NCBI GenBank assembly: GCA_012270555.1
Contig: JAAXIC010000012.1
Span: 1 to 40,440 of the forward strand
Origin: Chloroflexota bacterium
Lineage (GTDB): Bacteria; Chloroflexota; UBA11872; VXOZ01
Reading direction: 5' to 3'
Length of the DNA stretch: 40,440 bases
Shown: positions 26,873 to 39,432 of the stretch, piece after piece
How the letters are laid out: each line of letters opens with the position of its first letter
Numbering within the stretch: the first letter of the stretch is position 1
The notes under the pieces: generated by a model
What the model was told of the DNA's origin: nothing
Databases searched by the model: none
Seen by the model: only the letters and a program-made list of their open reading frames with translations
Made by a program: the position numbers and the translations under genes

Positions 26873-27172
26873 CTATCGCGGTAGCCATTCCAGCGCGAGA
26901 AGCACTGCAATAACTAGTCCGGCTGCAGCAAAAACGTAAGCGCCAAGGTGCAGCCGCATGCGCAGTTCCAGTTCATTCAGGTCGGCTTTGGTGGTAAGTG
27001 CCAGTTCTCGCAGGTCGGCTTTGGTAGCTTGCGCCAGTTCATTCAGGTCGGCTTTGGTCGCGAGGGCGTCGTGAGAGTCGCCCATCGCGTCAAGCATGGC
27101 CTCCGCTTTCGTCTCACTGAAACCCGCCGCTGTGAGCGTCTTCATCGCTTTGTACGTGTCATAGACTGCCAT
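26873..27172 (-). CDS. Small coiled-coil membrane protein inside the pdh operon
   Basis: The 99-residue protein lies between the two E1 genes, starting three bases after the pdhA stop. Its N-terminal third has TAAGFSETKAEAMLDAM, a small helical unit. Residues 38-70 are three 11-residue repeats, ATKADLNELAQ, ATKADLRELAL and TTKADLNELEL, expected to form a coiled coil; at DNA level they share a core on the 33-base period between about 26970 and 27060. A single membrane helix follows (residues 77-95, YVFAAAGLVIAVLLALEWL), leaving almost nothing outside. The pattern resembles the DUF1640/CCDC90-like class of small membrane-anchored coiled coils, whose bacterial role is unknown. A link to PDH is inferred only from position. 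Confidence 0.75.
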   Translation of the reverse strand: MAVYDTYKAMKTLTAAGFSETKAEAMLDAMGDSHDALATKADLNELAQATKADLRELALTTKADLNELELRMRLHLGAYVFAAAGLVIAVLLALEWLPR

Positions 27173-27175
27173 AGC

Positions 27176-28228
27176 CTACGCATCCTCTGCATACACGAAC
27201 TTTTCTAATTCGGCCACGTCAGGATAGGGACTCCGCTCGGCAAAGTCCACCGCCGTTTGCACCTTTGCCAGGACAGCTTCTTCAATGTCGTCGGCGTCTT
27301 TCTGCGTGAAGATCTCGCCCTCGAGCAGGCGTAGGCGGAAACTCTCCACCGGGTCGCGTTCGCGCCACTCGTCGATTTCATCTGCGGTGCGGTAGTTCTT
27401 GCCCGCGTCCGCCATGGAGTGGCCGCGATAGCGATAGGTCACGCATTCGACGAAGATCGGCTCGCTCGTGCGGCGCACTTCCTCTACCAGCTTCTTCGTG
27501 AGTTGGTAGACCGCCAGCACGTCCATGCCATTAACTTTGTAGCCGGGAATGTCGTAGGCCACGCCCTTCTTCCACAATTCGGTTACGGCGGAAGCACGCG
27601 CCACGCTGGTACCCATACCGTATTGGTTGTTGGTGCAGATGAAGAGATTTGGCAGCTTCCACAGTGAGGCAATGTTGAGTCCTTCATGGAAGGCGCCAAT
27701 GTTGGTCGCGCCATCACCGAAAGTTGACATAACGATCTCGTCAGTGCCTCGGTATTTGATGGCAAAAGCAACACCCGTGGAGAGTGGGATGCTGCCGCCG
27801 ACGATGCCGTAGCCGCCCATGAAGCGGCGTTCGGGGTCGACCAGATGCATCGAGCCACCACGGCCTTTTGCGCACCCGTCGCGCTTGCCGAACAGTTCCG
27901 CCATAACGGTACCATGTGGCAACTGACGGACTATCGCGGAACCGTGCACACGGTAACTGCCGAAGAAGTAGTCTTCGTCTCTTAACGCTTTGAGCGTGCC
28001 GACAACGGTGGCCTCTTCGCCAATGTTGAGATGGCAATAGCCGCCGATTTTGGCACGCAAGTACATTTCCGCCACGCGCTCTTCAAAGCGCCTGACGTAG
28101 AGCATGCTCGTATAGAAATCGATGAGTTGGTCGTTGCCGTAATTGGCAAGATCGCCGGAGTCTCGCACCGGGAGCTCCATGTCCGTCACCTGGTCTGCGG
28201 GTTTATCGTGCGCGTCGCTTCGGCTCAT
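27176..28228 (-). CDS. pdhA: Pyruvate dehydrogenase E1 component, alpha subunit
   Basis: The 350-residue protein holds the thiamine diphosphate motif, GDG at 171-173 and NN at 200-201, in GDGATNIGAFHEGLN and FICTNNQYGMGTS. Other marks are YCHLNIGEEATVVG, KGRGGSMHLVDPERRFMGG, and YRYRGHSMADAGKNYRT in the loop that in mitochondria carries the regulatory serines. It is the first gene of the order pdhA, small coiled-coil gene, pdhB, pdhC, lpdA. On the minus strand AAGGGGGG lies about seven bases before the ATG. A copy of the CTTCGACAAGCTCAG repeat stands just upstream of that ribosome binding site, inside what should be the untranslated leader. Confidence 0.96.
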   Translation of the reverse strand: MSRSDAHDKPADQVTDMELPVRDSGDLANYGNDQLIDFYTSMLYVRRFEERVAEMYLRAKIGGYCHLNIGEEATVVGTLKALRDEDYFFGSYRVHGSAIVRQLPHGTVMAELFGKRDGCAKGRGGSMHLVDPERRFMGGYGIVGGSIPLSTGVAFAIKYRGTDEIVMSTFGDGATNIGAFHEGLNIASLWKLPNLFICTNNQYGMGTSVARASAVTELWKKGVAYDIPGYKVNGMDVLAVYQLTKKLVEEVRRTSEPIFVECVTYRYRGHSMADAGKNYRTADEIDEWRERDPVESFRLRLLEGEIFTQKDADDIEEAVLAKVQTAVDFAERSPYPDVAELEKFVYAEDA

Positions 28229-28240
28229 TCCCGTGTCCCC

Positions 28241-28258
28241 CCTTCGACAAGCTCAGGG
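28241..28258. repeat. CTTCGACAAGCTCAGG repeat in the pdhA leader
   Basis: CCTTCGACAAGCTCAGGG lies just upstream of the pdhA ribosome binding site. A near copy on the other strand is in the hairpin loop at 20921-20934. The 372-base spacer between divergent pdhA and dtd otherwise holds candidate promoter boxes and no gene I can support. Confidence 0.6.
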
Positions 28259-28495
28259 CATGCCTTTGGCACCGCAGGCTGCAAGCCTTGCTTTACCTAA
28301 TCACGCAAACCGCAAAACACAACGCGCTGCACATGCCCCTTTCAAGGGCACCCCGCGTTGCGTCTCATCGTTGTTACGTTTTTTCTGCACGCCATTGTGC
28401 ACGTTGTCCGAGCGTGTTGCTTTCTGATTGGTCCGTTCACGGCACCGCATCAAGCTGCACACACCAGTAGTGTATTGCTACGCTCCGTATCCCTT

Positions 28496-28501
28496 ATTAT
28501 A
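28496..28501 (-). promoter_or_regulatory. Possible -10 box for the pdh operon
   Basis: TATAAT reads on the minus strand about 270 bases before pdhA. A convincing -35 box is not seen, so this is weak. Confidence 0.25.
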
Positions 28502-28549
28502 CCCCAGCGGCCCGCACGGTGACAGCGCAAAGTGCGCTCAGGGCCATGC

Positions 28550-28555
28550 TATACT
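28550..28555 (+). promoter_or_regulatory. Possible -10 box for dtd
   Basis: TATACT lies 45 bases before the dtd start on the plus strand. The nearest -35-like GTGACA is about 25 bases further upstream, too far for a normal promoter. Confidence 0.25.
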
Positions 28556-28600
28556 GTGCGGGAGTTTTGTCACCGGATGCTTCTCTTTTAGGGTACTCGC

Positions 28601-29062
28601 ATGCTCGCTGTGGTGCAACGCGTGCGTGAAGCGCGCGTAGATGTTGGCGAAAAGACGGTCGGAGCCATCGGTCAAGGACTCGTGGCGCTTATCGCCGTAA
28701 AGTCCGGCGACTCGTCAGACGCCGCGGACTACATTGCAACCAAGCTCACCACGCTGCGCATCTTTGGTGATGACGCGGGCAAGATGAACCTCTCCGTGCA
28801 GGAGGTCGGGGGCGCGGTGCTCGTGGTTTCGCAGTTTACGCTCTACGGCGAGACGCGCAAGGGCCGCCGGCCGAGCTTTACCAAGTCCGCCCGGCCGGAG
28901 GAAGCGGAACCGCTGATCGAGCGAGTTATCAGCTATTTGCGTGACCGGGGAATCACCGTCGCGTGCGGCGAGTTTGGGGCGATGATGCAACTCGCGCTTG
29001 TCAACGACGGGCCGGTGACCATTATCCTCAATTCGGACGACCGCGACACCCCGCGTCGGTAG
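28601..29062 (+). CDS. dtd: D-aminoacyl-tRNA deacylase
   Basis: The 153-residue protein removes D-amino acids (and Gly from tRNA-Ala) from mischarged tRNA. It starts with the family MLAVVQRVREARVDV and shows the two active-site motifs SQFTLYGETRKGRRPSF (near residues 77-93) and GAMMQLALVNDGPVT (near 126-140), the latter with the cross-subunit Asn-x-Gly-Pro element. Length is usual. AGGG lies eight bases before the ATG. It is divergent from pdhA and ends before a hairpin terminator. Confidence 0.96.
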   Translation: MLAVVQRVREARVDVGEKTVGAIGQGLVALIAVKSGDSSDAADYIATKLTTLRIFGDDAGKMNLSVQEVGGAVLVVSQFTLYGETRKGRRPSFTKSARPEEAEPLIERVISYLRDRGITVACGEFGAMMQLALVNDGPVTIILNSDDRDTPRR

Positions 29063-29111
29063 GCGTAGTCCGTCTCGCTGGCAATTGAAAACTCCGCGCA
29101 AAGATTCTCGA

Positions 29112-29164
29112 AGGGCGAGCACTTTCACCTCCAAGCTAGGGTGAACATGCCCGCCCTCTTTGTT
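29112..29164 (+). terminator. Rho-independent-like terminator after dtd
   Basis: A two-part stem is visible: AGGGCGAGCA (29112-29121) pairs with TGCCCGCCCT (29148-29157) with one mismatch, and inside it TTCACC (29124-29129) pairs with GGTGAA (29140-29145). CTTTGTT follows on the plus strand. The hairpin stands between converging dtd and rpoC and may slow both. Confidence 0.6.
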
Positions 29165-29201
29165 GCCGCTCCGCGTACTTCTCAGAAGAGAACTGGAATG
29201 G

Positions 29202-33773
<4,572 letters not shown>

Positions 33774-33795
33774 AGGACGATACGCCTCCTGTGGT

Positions 33796-33814
33796 CGCAG
33801 GTTTCAAGCCTGCG
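33796..33814. repeat. Hairpin repeat in the rpoB-rpoC spacer, copy 1
   Basis: CGCAGGTTTCAAGCCTGCG forms a six-base stem and is followed by CTACTG. The same design with a different stem stands at 33905-33923. Confidence 0.7.
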
Positions 33815-33842
33815 CTACTGTGCTGGGAAAAAGCTCCGCTGG

Positions 33843-33880
33843 CTGACTTCGTCGCAGACGCCTGACTTCGTCGCAGACGC
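33843..33880. repeat. Two exact 19-base tandem repeats in the rpoB-rpoC spacer
   Basis: CTGACTTCGTCGCAGACGC occurs twice without a change. Each unit can fold as CGTC-GCA-GACG. Longer outer arms, CCGCTG before and CAGCGG after, bracket the pair. Read on the minus strand the unit is close to the hairpin units inside rpoB at 37362-37401. Confidence 0.85.
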
Positions 33881-33904
33881 AGCGGCTGAATGCCGTTTGG
33901 CAGA

Positions 33905-33923
33905 CACAGGTTTCAAACCTGTG
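33905..33923. repeat. Hairpin repeat directly after the rpoB stop codon
   Basis: CACAGGTTT-C-AAACCTGTG is a perfect 19-base palindrome that abuts the rpoB stop codon at 33924-33926. The base pattern after the stem (CTACT on the plus strand) is the repeat's own suffix, and it supplies the TAG. Confidence 0.75.
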
Positions 33924-36900
33924 CTACTCGTGATGCTCGCGACCCTGCAGGTTGATGCCGCCAAGGTCGGGCAGGCCTTCCGTTTCGCCTTCTTCGGGGA
34001 AGCGGATCTCCTCCTCGTTCTCATTGAGAACTTCTACCGCCAGGGCGAGACTCTGGAGCTCTTTGACGAGCACCTTAAAGGACTCAGGTATGCCCGGCTG
34101 GAGGACTTCTTCCCCTTTGACGATTGCTTCGTAGGTCTTAACACGGCCGTGCACGTCGTCGGACTTGACCGTGAGCATCTCTTGCAATGTGTACGCGGCG
34201 CCGTAGGCTTCCAAGGCCCAGACCTCCATTTCGCCAAAGCGCTGGCCGCCAAACTGGGCCTTGCCGCCCAGGGGCTGCTGCGTAATGAGCGAGTAGGGGC
34301 CGGTGGAGCGCGCGTGCACCTTGTTTTCAACCAGGTGGGCAAGCTTCAGCATATACACCCAACCGACGGTCACTTCTTGGTCGAACGCTTCGCCCGACCG
34401 GCCGTCGTAAAGCGTTGCCTTGCCGCTGCTGGGCAGTTCCGCTGATTCTAACTCGTCCTCGATTTCGCTCTCTAGCGCGCTGTCGAAGACCGGCACGACT
34501 GCTTGGTAGCCGAGTTCGTGGGCCGCCCAGCCCAGGTGCGCTTCCAGAATCTGACCGAGGTTCATGCGCGAAGGCGCGCCGAGCGGGCTCAGTACGATGT
34601 CTACCGGCGTGCCGTCGGCGAGATGCGGCATGTCCTCAACGGGCATGATGCGCGCAACCACGCCTTTGTTGCCGTGGCGTCCGGCCATCTTGTCCCCGGC
34701 CATGAGCTTGCGCTTCGAAGCTACGGAGACCCGGACCATCTCATTGACGCCGTTGGACAACTCGTCGCCCAGGTCCTTGTTGAACGTGTGCACGTCCACG
34801 ACTTTGCCGTGCTCGCCGGCCGGCATGCGCTTCGACGTGTCTTTGACATCACGGGCGTCTTTGCCAAAGATGGCGCGCAAGAGCCGGTCTTCGCCGGTTA
34901 GGTCCGTTTCGCCCTTGGGCGTGACCTTTCCTACCAGGATGTCATCGGGATGAACTTCCGCGCCGACGTAGATAACACCGTTCTCGTCCAGGTTGCGCAG
35001 GGCCTCTTCGGCAACGTTAGGAATGTCGCGCGTGATTTCTTCGGGCCCGAGCTTGGTGTCGCGAGCCTCGCACTCGTACTTCTCCACGTGGACGGATGTG
35101 AAGAGATCGTCCTGCACGACGCGGTCGCTGATGATGATGGCGTCCTCATAGTTGCCACCTTCCCAGAACATGAAAGCGCACAGGACGTTCTGTCCAAGGG
35201 CAAGTTGCCCGTTGTCCGTCGAGGAGCTATCCGCCAGCGGTTGACCGGCCCCCACGCGCTCGCCTTTGCGCACGATGGCGCGCTGATTGAAGCACGTGGC
35301 CGCATTTGTGCGCTCGAACTTCTTAAGCGGGTAAACGTGCTCGTTGCCGTCATCACCCAAGAGGCGGATTTCGCGGGCCGTGGCGCCGCTGACAATGCCG
35401 TCAACGTCGGCGCACAGCACCTGGCCGGAATCTTCCGCCGCTTTCCACTCCATGCCGGTGGCTACCAGCGGCGCTTCCGGCGTAAGGAGCGGCACGGCTT
35501 GCCGCTGCATGTTGGCGCCCATCAACGCCCGGTTTGCATCATCGTGCTCCAGGAACGGAATGAGCGACGTGGGCACGCTCACGATCTGCTTGGGCGAGAC
35601 GTCCATGATGTCGATGCCATCGGGGACCTCTTGGAGGAACTGACCGCCCGCGCGGCAAGCTACCCGATCCTCGAGGAACTCGCCAACGTCGTTCACCCGG
35701 GCATTGGCCTGGGAGACGATGTACATGTCCTCCTCGTCTGCCGAGAGGTAGGTGACGCCGTCGGCGTCCATGCTGGCAAAGGGACGCACGGGGATTTCCA
35801 TGCCCTGCAGTTTCGCCTTCTTGAGCGCCGCAATCTCCGTTTCTGAAATCACAGCGCCGGACGCAATGACTACTTTCTTCCCTTTGGTAACGTCCGCGGA
35901 CACGGTGTGGCCGATAAGTTTGGCGCCATCACCCTCGAACGTGAGGGATTTGAGCACGCGGCGGTACGGCGTCTCGATGAAGCCGTACTCATTGACCCGT
36001 CCGTAGCTGGCAAGGCTGCCGATCAATCCAATGTTCGGGCCTTCCGGCGTCTCGATAGGGCAGATTCTGCCGTAGTGCGAGTAGTGCACGTCGCGCACGT
36101 CAAAGCCCGCGCGGTCGCGGGAGAGGCCGCCCGGTCCCATGGCCGAGAGGCGGCGCTTGTGGCCCAACTCGGACAGCGGATTGGTCTGGTCCATGAATTG
36201 CGAGAGCTGGCTGCCGCCAAAGAACTCGCGCACGGCGGCAACTACCGGCCGGGTGTTGATAAGGGCCGCCGGCGTCACCGTGGCCGGATCCTGCAACGTC
36301 ATGCGCTCTTTGATGACACGCTCCATGCGCAGCAGGCCGATGCGGAATTGGTTCTGCAAGAGTTCACCAACGGCGCGTACCCGCCGGTTGCCCAAGTGGT
36401 CGATGTCGTCCGGCGGATTCTGCGAATTATTCAGTTCGATGAGCCGGCGTACGATGTAGACGAGGTCTTCCGGCGTCAGTGTGCGCACTTCCGGCGGGGT
36501 GGGCATGGCGAGGCGCTTGTTGAGCTTGTAGCGTCCCACGCGCCCCAGGTCGTAGCGCCGACCATTAAAGAACGTAGAGTCGATGAGATTCTTGGCGTTA
36601 TCCAGAGTGACCGGATCGCCGGGCCGGATGCGCTTGTAGACCTCGCGCAGGCCGCTCTCATGCGAATTCGACGGGTCGCGCCGCTGCGCGCCGTCTTGGC
36701 CGCCGATGGTAGTGGCGATATACGGGTGATCGGCGTTGGTATCTACTTCATGGAAAAGGTCGTACACTTCGGAATCCGTACCGTAGCCTACGGCCCTCAG
36801 AAGGGCCGTGACCGGAATGGTGCGGCGTTTGTCCACCTTAACAGTAAGAATGTCCTTGGCGCTGGTCTCGAACTCCAGCCACGCTCCGCGGTTGGGAATG

Positions 36901-37427
36901 AGCTTGGCGCTGTAGAGAAAGCGGCTGCCAGACGGGTCTTCCCGCCGGGTATAGTAGACGCCGGGCGAGCGCACCAACTGGCTGACGACGACGCGCTCAG
37001 TGCCGTTATAGATGAACGTGCCGGAACTGCTCATAAGCGGAAAATCGCCCATGAACACGGTCATTTCCTTGATTTCACCAGTCTGTTTAATGAGCAGCTT
37101 CGCCCTCACCCGAAGCGGCGATTGGTACGTAAGGTCACGTTTGCGGCATTCGTTTTCATCGTAAGGCGGCCTGTCGAACGGCGTATCCGGCACTTCGAAA
37201 CTCAGCTCGAAGTTCTTGCCGGTGAAGTCCTCGATGGGCGAAATCTCGGCAAAGACTTCGCGCAGCCCGTCGGTCTGGAACCAGCGGAAGGACCGCATTT
37301 GGAGTTCTATCAGGTCAGGTAGCGGTAATATCTCCGGCAATTTGCCATAGTTGCGTTGCTCGCGTCCTGCGGACGAAGTCGGCGTCCCGTGGACGAAGTC
37401 ATGCAAGGCGTTACCGCTTATGGCCAT
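33924..37427 (-). CDS. rpoB: DNA-directed RNA polymerase beta subunit
   Basis: The 1167-residue protein is the second-largest polymerase subunit. After an unusual N-terminus the family sequence begins [21 protein letters not shown] near residue 27. The rifampicin-binding region (residues 405-434) reads [17 protein letters not shown] then [14 protein letters not shown], with the residues typical of sensitive enzymes. [34 protein letters not shown] and [19 protein letters not shown] mark the active-centre and C-terminal clamps. The ATG is preceded by AGAGAGGAT. Residues 9-22 (within [15 protein letters not shown]) are encoded by two 20-base hairpin repeats, and the stop codon is contributed by another repeat. 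rpoC follows. Confidence 0.98.
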   Translation of the reverse strand: MAISGNALHDFVHGTPTSSAGREQRNYGKLPEILPLPDLIELQMRSFRWFQTDGLREVFAEISPIEDFTGKNFELSFEVPDTPFDRPPYDENECRKRDLTYQSPLRVRAKLLIKQTGEIKEMTVFMGDFPLMSSSGTFIYNGTERVVVSQLVRSPGVYYTRREDPSGSRFLYSAKLIPNRGAWLEFETSAKDILTVKVDKRRTIPVTALLRAVGYGTDSEVYDLFHEVDTNADHPYIATTIGGQDGAQRRDPSNSHESGLREVYKRIRPGDPVTLDNAKNLIDSTFFNGRRYDLGRVGRYKLNKRLAMPTPPEVRTLTPEDLVYIVRRLIELNNSQNPPDDIDHLGNRRVRAVGELLQNQFRIGLLRMERVIKERMTLQDPATVTPAALINTRPVVAAVREFFGGSQLSQFMDQTNPLSELGHKRRLSAMGPGGLSRDRAGFDVRDVHYSHYGRICPIETPEGPNIGLIGSLASYGRVNEYGFIETPYRRVLKSLTFEGDGAKLIGHTVSADVTKGKKVVIASGAVISETEIAALKKAKLQGMEIPVRPFASMDADGVTYLSADEEDMYIVSQANARVNDVGEFLEDRVACRAGGQFLQEVPDGIDIMDVSPKQIVSVPTSLIPFLEHDDANRALMGANMQRQAVPLLTPEAPLVATGMEWKAAEDSGQVLCADVDGIVSGATAREIRLLGDDGNEHVYPLKKFERTNAATCFNQRAIVRKGERVGAGQPLADSSSTDNGQLALGQNVLCAFMFWEGGNYEDAIIISDRVVQDDLFTSVHVEKYECEARDTKLGPEEITRDIPNVAEEALRNLDENGVIYVGAEVHPDDILVGKVTPKGETDLTGEDRLLRAIFGKDARDVKDTSKRMPAGEHGKVVDVHTFNKDLGDELSNGVNEMVRVSVASKRKLMAGDKMAGRHGNKGVVARIMPVEDMPHLADGTPVDIVLSPLGAPSRMNLGQILEAHLGWAAHELGYQAVVPVFDSALESEIEDELESAELPSSGKATLYDGRSGEAFDQEVTVGWVYMLKLAHLVENKVHARSTGPYSLITQQPLGGKAQFGGQRFGEMEVWALEAYGAAYTLQEMLTVKSDDVHGRVKTYEAIVKGEEVLQPGIPESFKVLVKELQSLALAVEVLNENEEEIRFPEEGETEGLPDLGGINLQGREHHE
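37362..37401. repeat. Two 20-base hairpin repeats inside the rpoB 5' coding region
   Basis: GCGTCCTGCGGACGAAGTCG and GCGTCCCGTGGACGAAGTCA match at 17 of 20 positions; both fold as CGTCC-NNN-GGACG. They are related to the units at 33843-33880 read on the minus strand, which have lost one base pair from the stem. Confidence 0.8.
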
Positions 37428-37434
37428 AGTGACT

Positions 37435-37443
37435 ATCCTCTCT
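37435..37443 (-). promoter_or_regulatory. Ribosome binding site of rpoB
   Basis: AGAGAGGAT stands seven bases before the ATG on the minus strand. It fixes the start upstream of the repeat-encoded residues, so the repeats are really translated. Confidence 0.65.
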
Positions 37444-37655
37444 GAACACTAGAGAACTGTCCGCAGCGCATATTGCGCCAAGGTACACTATTTCCATGCT
37501 ATCAGTTAACGCTTGCGTAAGCAACTTGCGCGCGTTTCTGAATACGTCGCTAGAGATGCGCCAATGTGTCCCTCCGTCCAGTCTCCATTGATCCTGGGAA
37601 TCTTGGTCAATTTGCTGACAGGTCTCTTCTCTGACAGTCAATGGCAATTGTCCAC

Positions 37656-37780
37656 GTCATTCCGAGCGCAGCGTCGAACAGCGTTCGCGGAATCTAGTGC
37701 CATGCACTACGCAGTCTGTAGCCCCAGTACCCCAGATTCCGCGCTCCTAGCGACACTCCGCTGTGCTCCGTTCGGAAGAC
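37656..37780. repeat. Imperfect inverted repeat in the 415-base spacer upstream of rpoB
   Basis: The left arm (37656-37695) starts GTCATTCCGAGCGCAGCG and ends GCGGAATCT. The right arm (37734-37780) starts AGATTCCGC and ends GTTCGGAAGAC. The inner nine bases pair perfectly, the outer parts with gaps. This looks like a short non-coding mobile or REP-type element. The remaining spacer, 37428-37655, should hold the rpoB promoter; I could not place a convincing pair of boxes. Confidence 0.6.
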
Positions 37781-37842
37781 AATACGCGCGACTCTTTCTC
37801 CCTATCTCACTGTTGCATAAGCGCAAGTGGTGGCTCTTACCT

Positions 37843-39432
37843 TCACCGCTTTTGTAGTATCTCCATCGCCGCGTTGTGGCCGGGTGCACCTGTAACGCCG
37901 CCGCCGGGATGGGCGCCGGAGCCGCAGAGATAGAGATTGCGGATGGGCGTGGCATAGCGCGCCCAGCCCAGCGCGGGGCGCATGAAGAAGAGTTGATCGA
38001 GGCTCAATGCGCCGTGGAAGATGTTGCCGCCGGTCAGTCCATACTCCTGCTCGAGGTCGAGCGGCGAGAGAGCGTGCACGTGCTCGATGGATCGGGGCAG
38101 ATTGGGCGCGTAGGCAGAAAGTGTGTCTATGACCCGCTGCACGAAGCCTTCTTTTTCCTCAGGCCAGGTGGTGTCCCGCAGACTGTACGGCGCGTACTGC
38201 ACGAAGATGCCCATTATGTGCTTGCCGTCAGGGGCAAGCGTAGGGTCGTAGGCGGTGGGGATGGTGATTTCCAGCAAGGGATGTTCGGAAGGCTTGCCGT
38301 ACTTCGCATCGTCCCAGGCGCGCTCCAGGTAGTCCATGCTGGGACAAATGTGTGTGGTGCCGCGGTGTTGCGGTCCGAGGGCCGTGCCGGGGAAGGCGCT
38401 GTAGTCCGGCAACTCGCCCAAGGCGAGATTGATCTTGAACGATGTCCCCTCGCACTGGTAGGACTCGATTTGCGCCACGAATTCATCCGGCAGCGCGCCG
38501 CGCTCCACAAGGTGCAGGAACGTGCGCTTGGGGTCGGCATTGGAGATCACGACGTTGGCCCGAAACTCTGTGCCGTCTTCCAGCACGACACCGGTAGCGG
38601 TGTCATCTCGTGTAAGCACCTTGGCGACCGGCGCATTCGTCCGGATTTGCGTGCCGTGGGCTTGGGCGGAGGCCGCCAGCGCCTGGGTGATCGCGCCCAT
38701 GCCGCCTTCCACGAAACCCCACAGTCCCCGCACGCCGCCGACACCACCCATGACGTGATGGAGCAGCACGTAGGCGGTGCCGGGTGTGCGCGGGCCGCCG
38801 TTCGTGCCGATGACGCCGTCCGTGGCTAGGGCGACTTTCAAGGCATCCGATTCGAACCACTCGTCCAGTATCGCCTGTACGCTGCGGGTCATGAGCCTGA
38901 TGGCGTCGGATAATTGTGTATTGGAGAGACCTAAAAGCGTGCGCCCCGCGCGCAGGGGATCCAGCCAATCACTGAGCCGCTGGGGAGGAAACTGCGGCGG
39001 TGGTTGCAGAAAGAGCGGCTCGATGAGACGGGCAATGCGCTCGATGTACTCTTCATAGTCCGGGTAACGCGCCGCGTCTGCCGCCGAGAACTTCGCGATC
39101 TCCTGACAGGTGCGCGCCATGTCCTGATACATGAAGAGGTGGCGGCCATCGGGATACGGCGCAAAGTACGCGGGATTTTTAGGAAATACCTTGTAGCCGT
39201 AGCGCGGCAGTTCAAGCTCCCGCACCACTTTCTCTTGGAGCAGACTCACCAGGTACGAGCACGTGGAGACGCGGTAGCCGGGAAAGATCTCTTCGGTCAC
39301 GCACGCCCCGCCGACAATGTGCCGCCGCTCCAGTACGAGTACCTTCCAGCCGGCCCGCGCCAAATAGCCGGCCGTGACGAGTCCGTTATGGCCCGCGCCG
39401 ATGATGATGGCGTCGTAGGTGGATTCTGTCAT
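37843..39432 (-). CDS. FAD-dependent oxidoreductase, phytoene desaturase/PYROXD2-like
   Basis: The 529-residue protein begins with the dinucleotide-binding YDAIIIGAGHNGLVTAGYLARAG and VLVLERRHIVGGACVTEEIFPGYRVS typical of the carotenoid-desaturase superfamily. GFVEGGMGAITQALAASAQAHG and VVLEDGTEFRANVVISNADPKRTF, split around residues 240-300, mark the FAD domain. The C-terminus has NLYLCGSGAHPGGGVTGAPGHNAA, the flavin-ribityl binding segment. No carotenoid gene is nearby, and its closest type is the uncharacterised PYROXD2 branch, so a carotenoid role is not implied. Its ATG overlaps the stop of the amidohydrolase-like gene by four bases (ATGA), so the two form an operon and may share a pathway. 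Confidence 0.88.
   Translation of the reverse strand: MTESTYDAIIIGAGHNGLVTAGYLARAGWKVLVLERRHIVGGACVTEEIFPGYRVSTCSYLVSLLQEKVVRELELPRYGYKVFPKNPAYFAPYPDGRHLFMYQDMARTCQEIAKFSAADAARYPDYEEYIERIARLIEPLFLQPPPQFPPQRLSDWLDPLRAGRTLLGLSNTQLSDAIRLMTRSVQAILDEWFESDALKVALATDGVIGTNGGPRTPGTAYVLLHHVMGGVGGVRGLWGFVEGGMGAITQALAASAQAHGTQIRTNAPVAKVLTRDDTATGVVLEDGTEFRANVVISNADPKRTFLHLVERGALPDEFVAQIESYQCEGTSFKINLALGELPDYSAFPGTALGPQHRGTTHICPSMDYLERAWDDAKYGKPSEHPLLEITIPTAYDPTLAPDGKHIMGIFVQYAPYSLRDTTWPEEKEGFVQRVIDTLSAYAPNLPRSIEHVHALSPLDLEQEYGLTGGNIFHGALSLDQLFFMRPALGWARYATPIRNLYLCGSGAHPGGGVTGAPGHNAAMEILQKR

Noticed and set aside
26960-27065. CRISPR-like or regulatory repeats on a 33-base period
   Set aside because: They are in frame and encode the 11-residue coiled-coil repeats of the small protein.
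33843-33880. CRISPR array
   Set aside because: There are only two adjacent units without spacers, and no cas genes.
35907-37322. A 471-codon open frame opposite rpoB
   Set aside because: It is a shadow of rpoB with the same codon bias effect.
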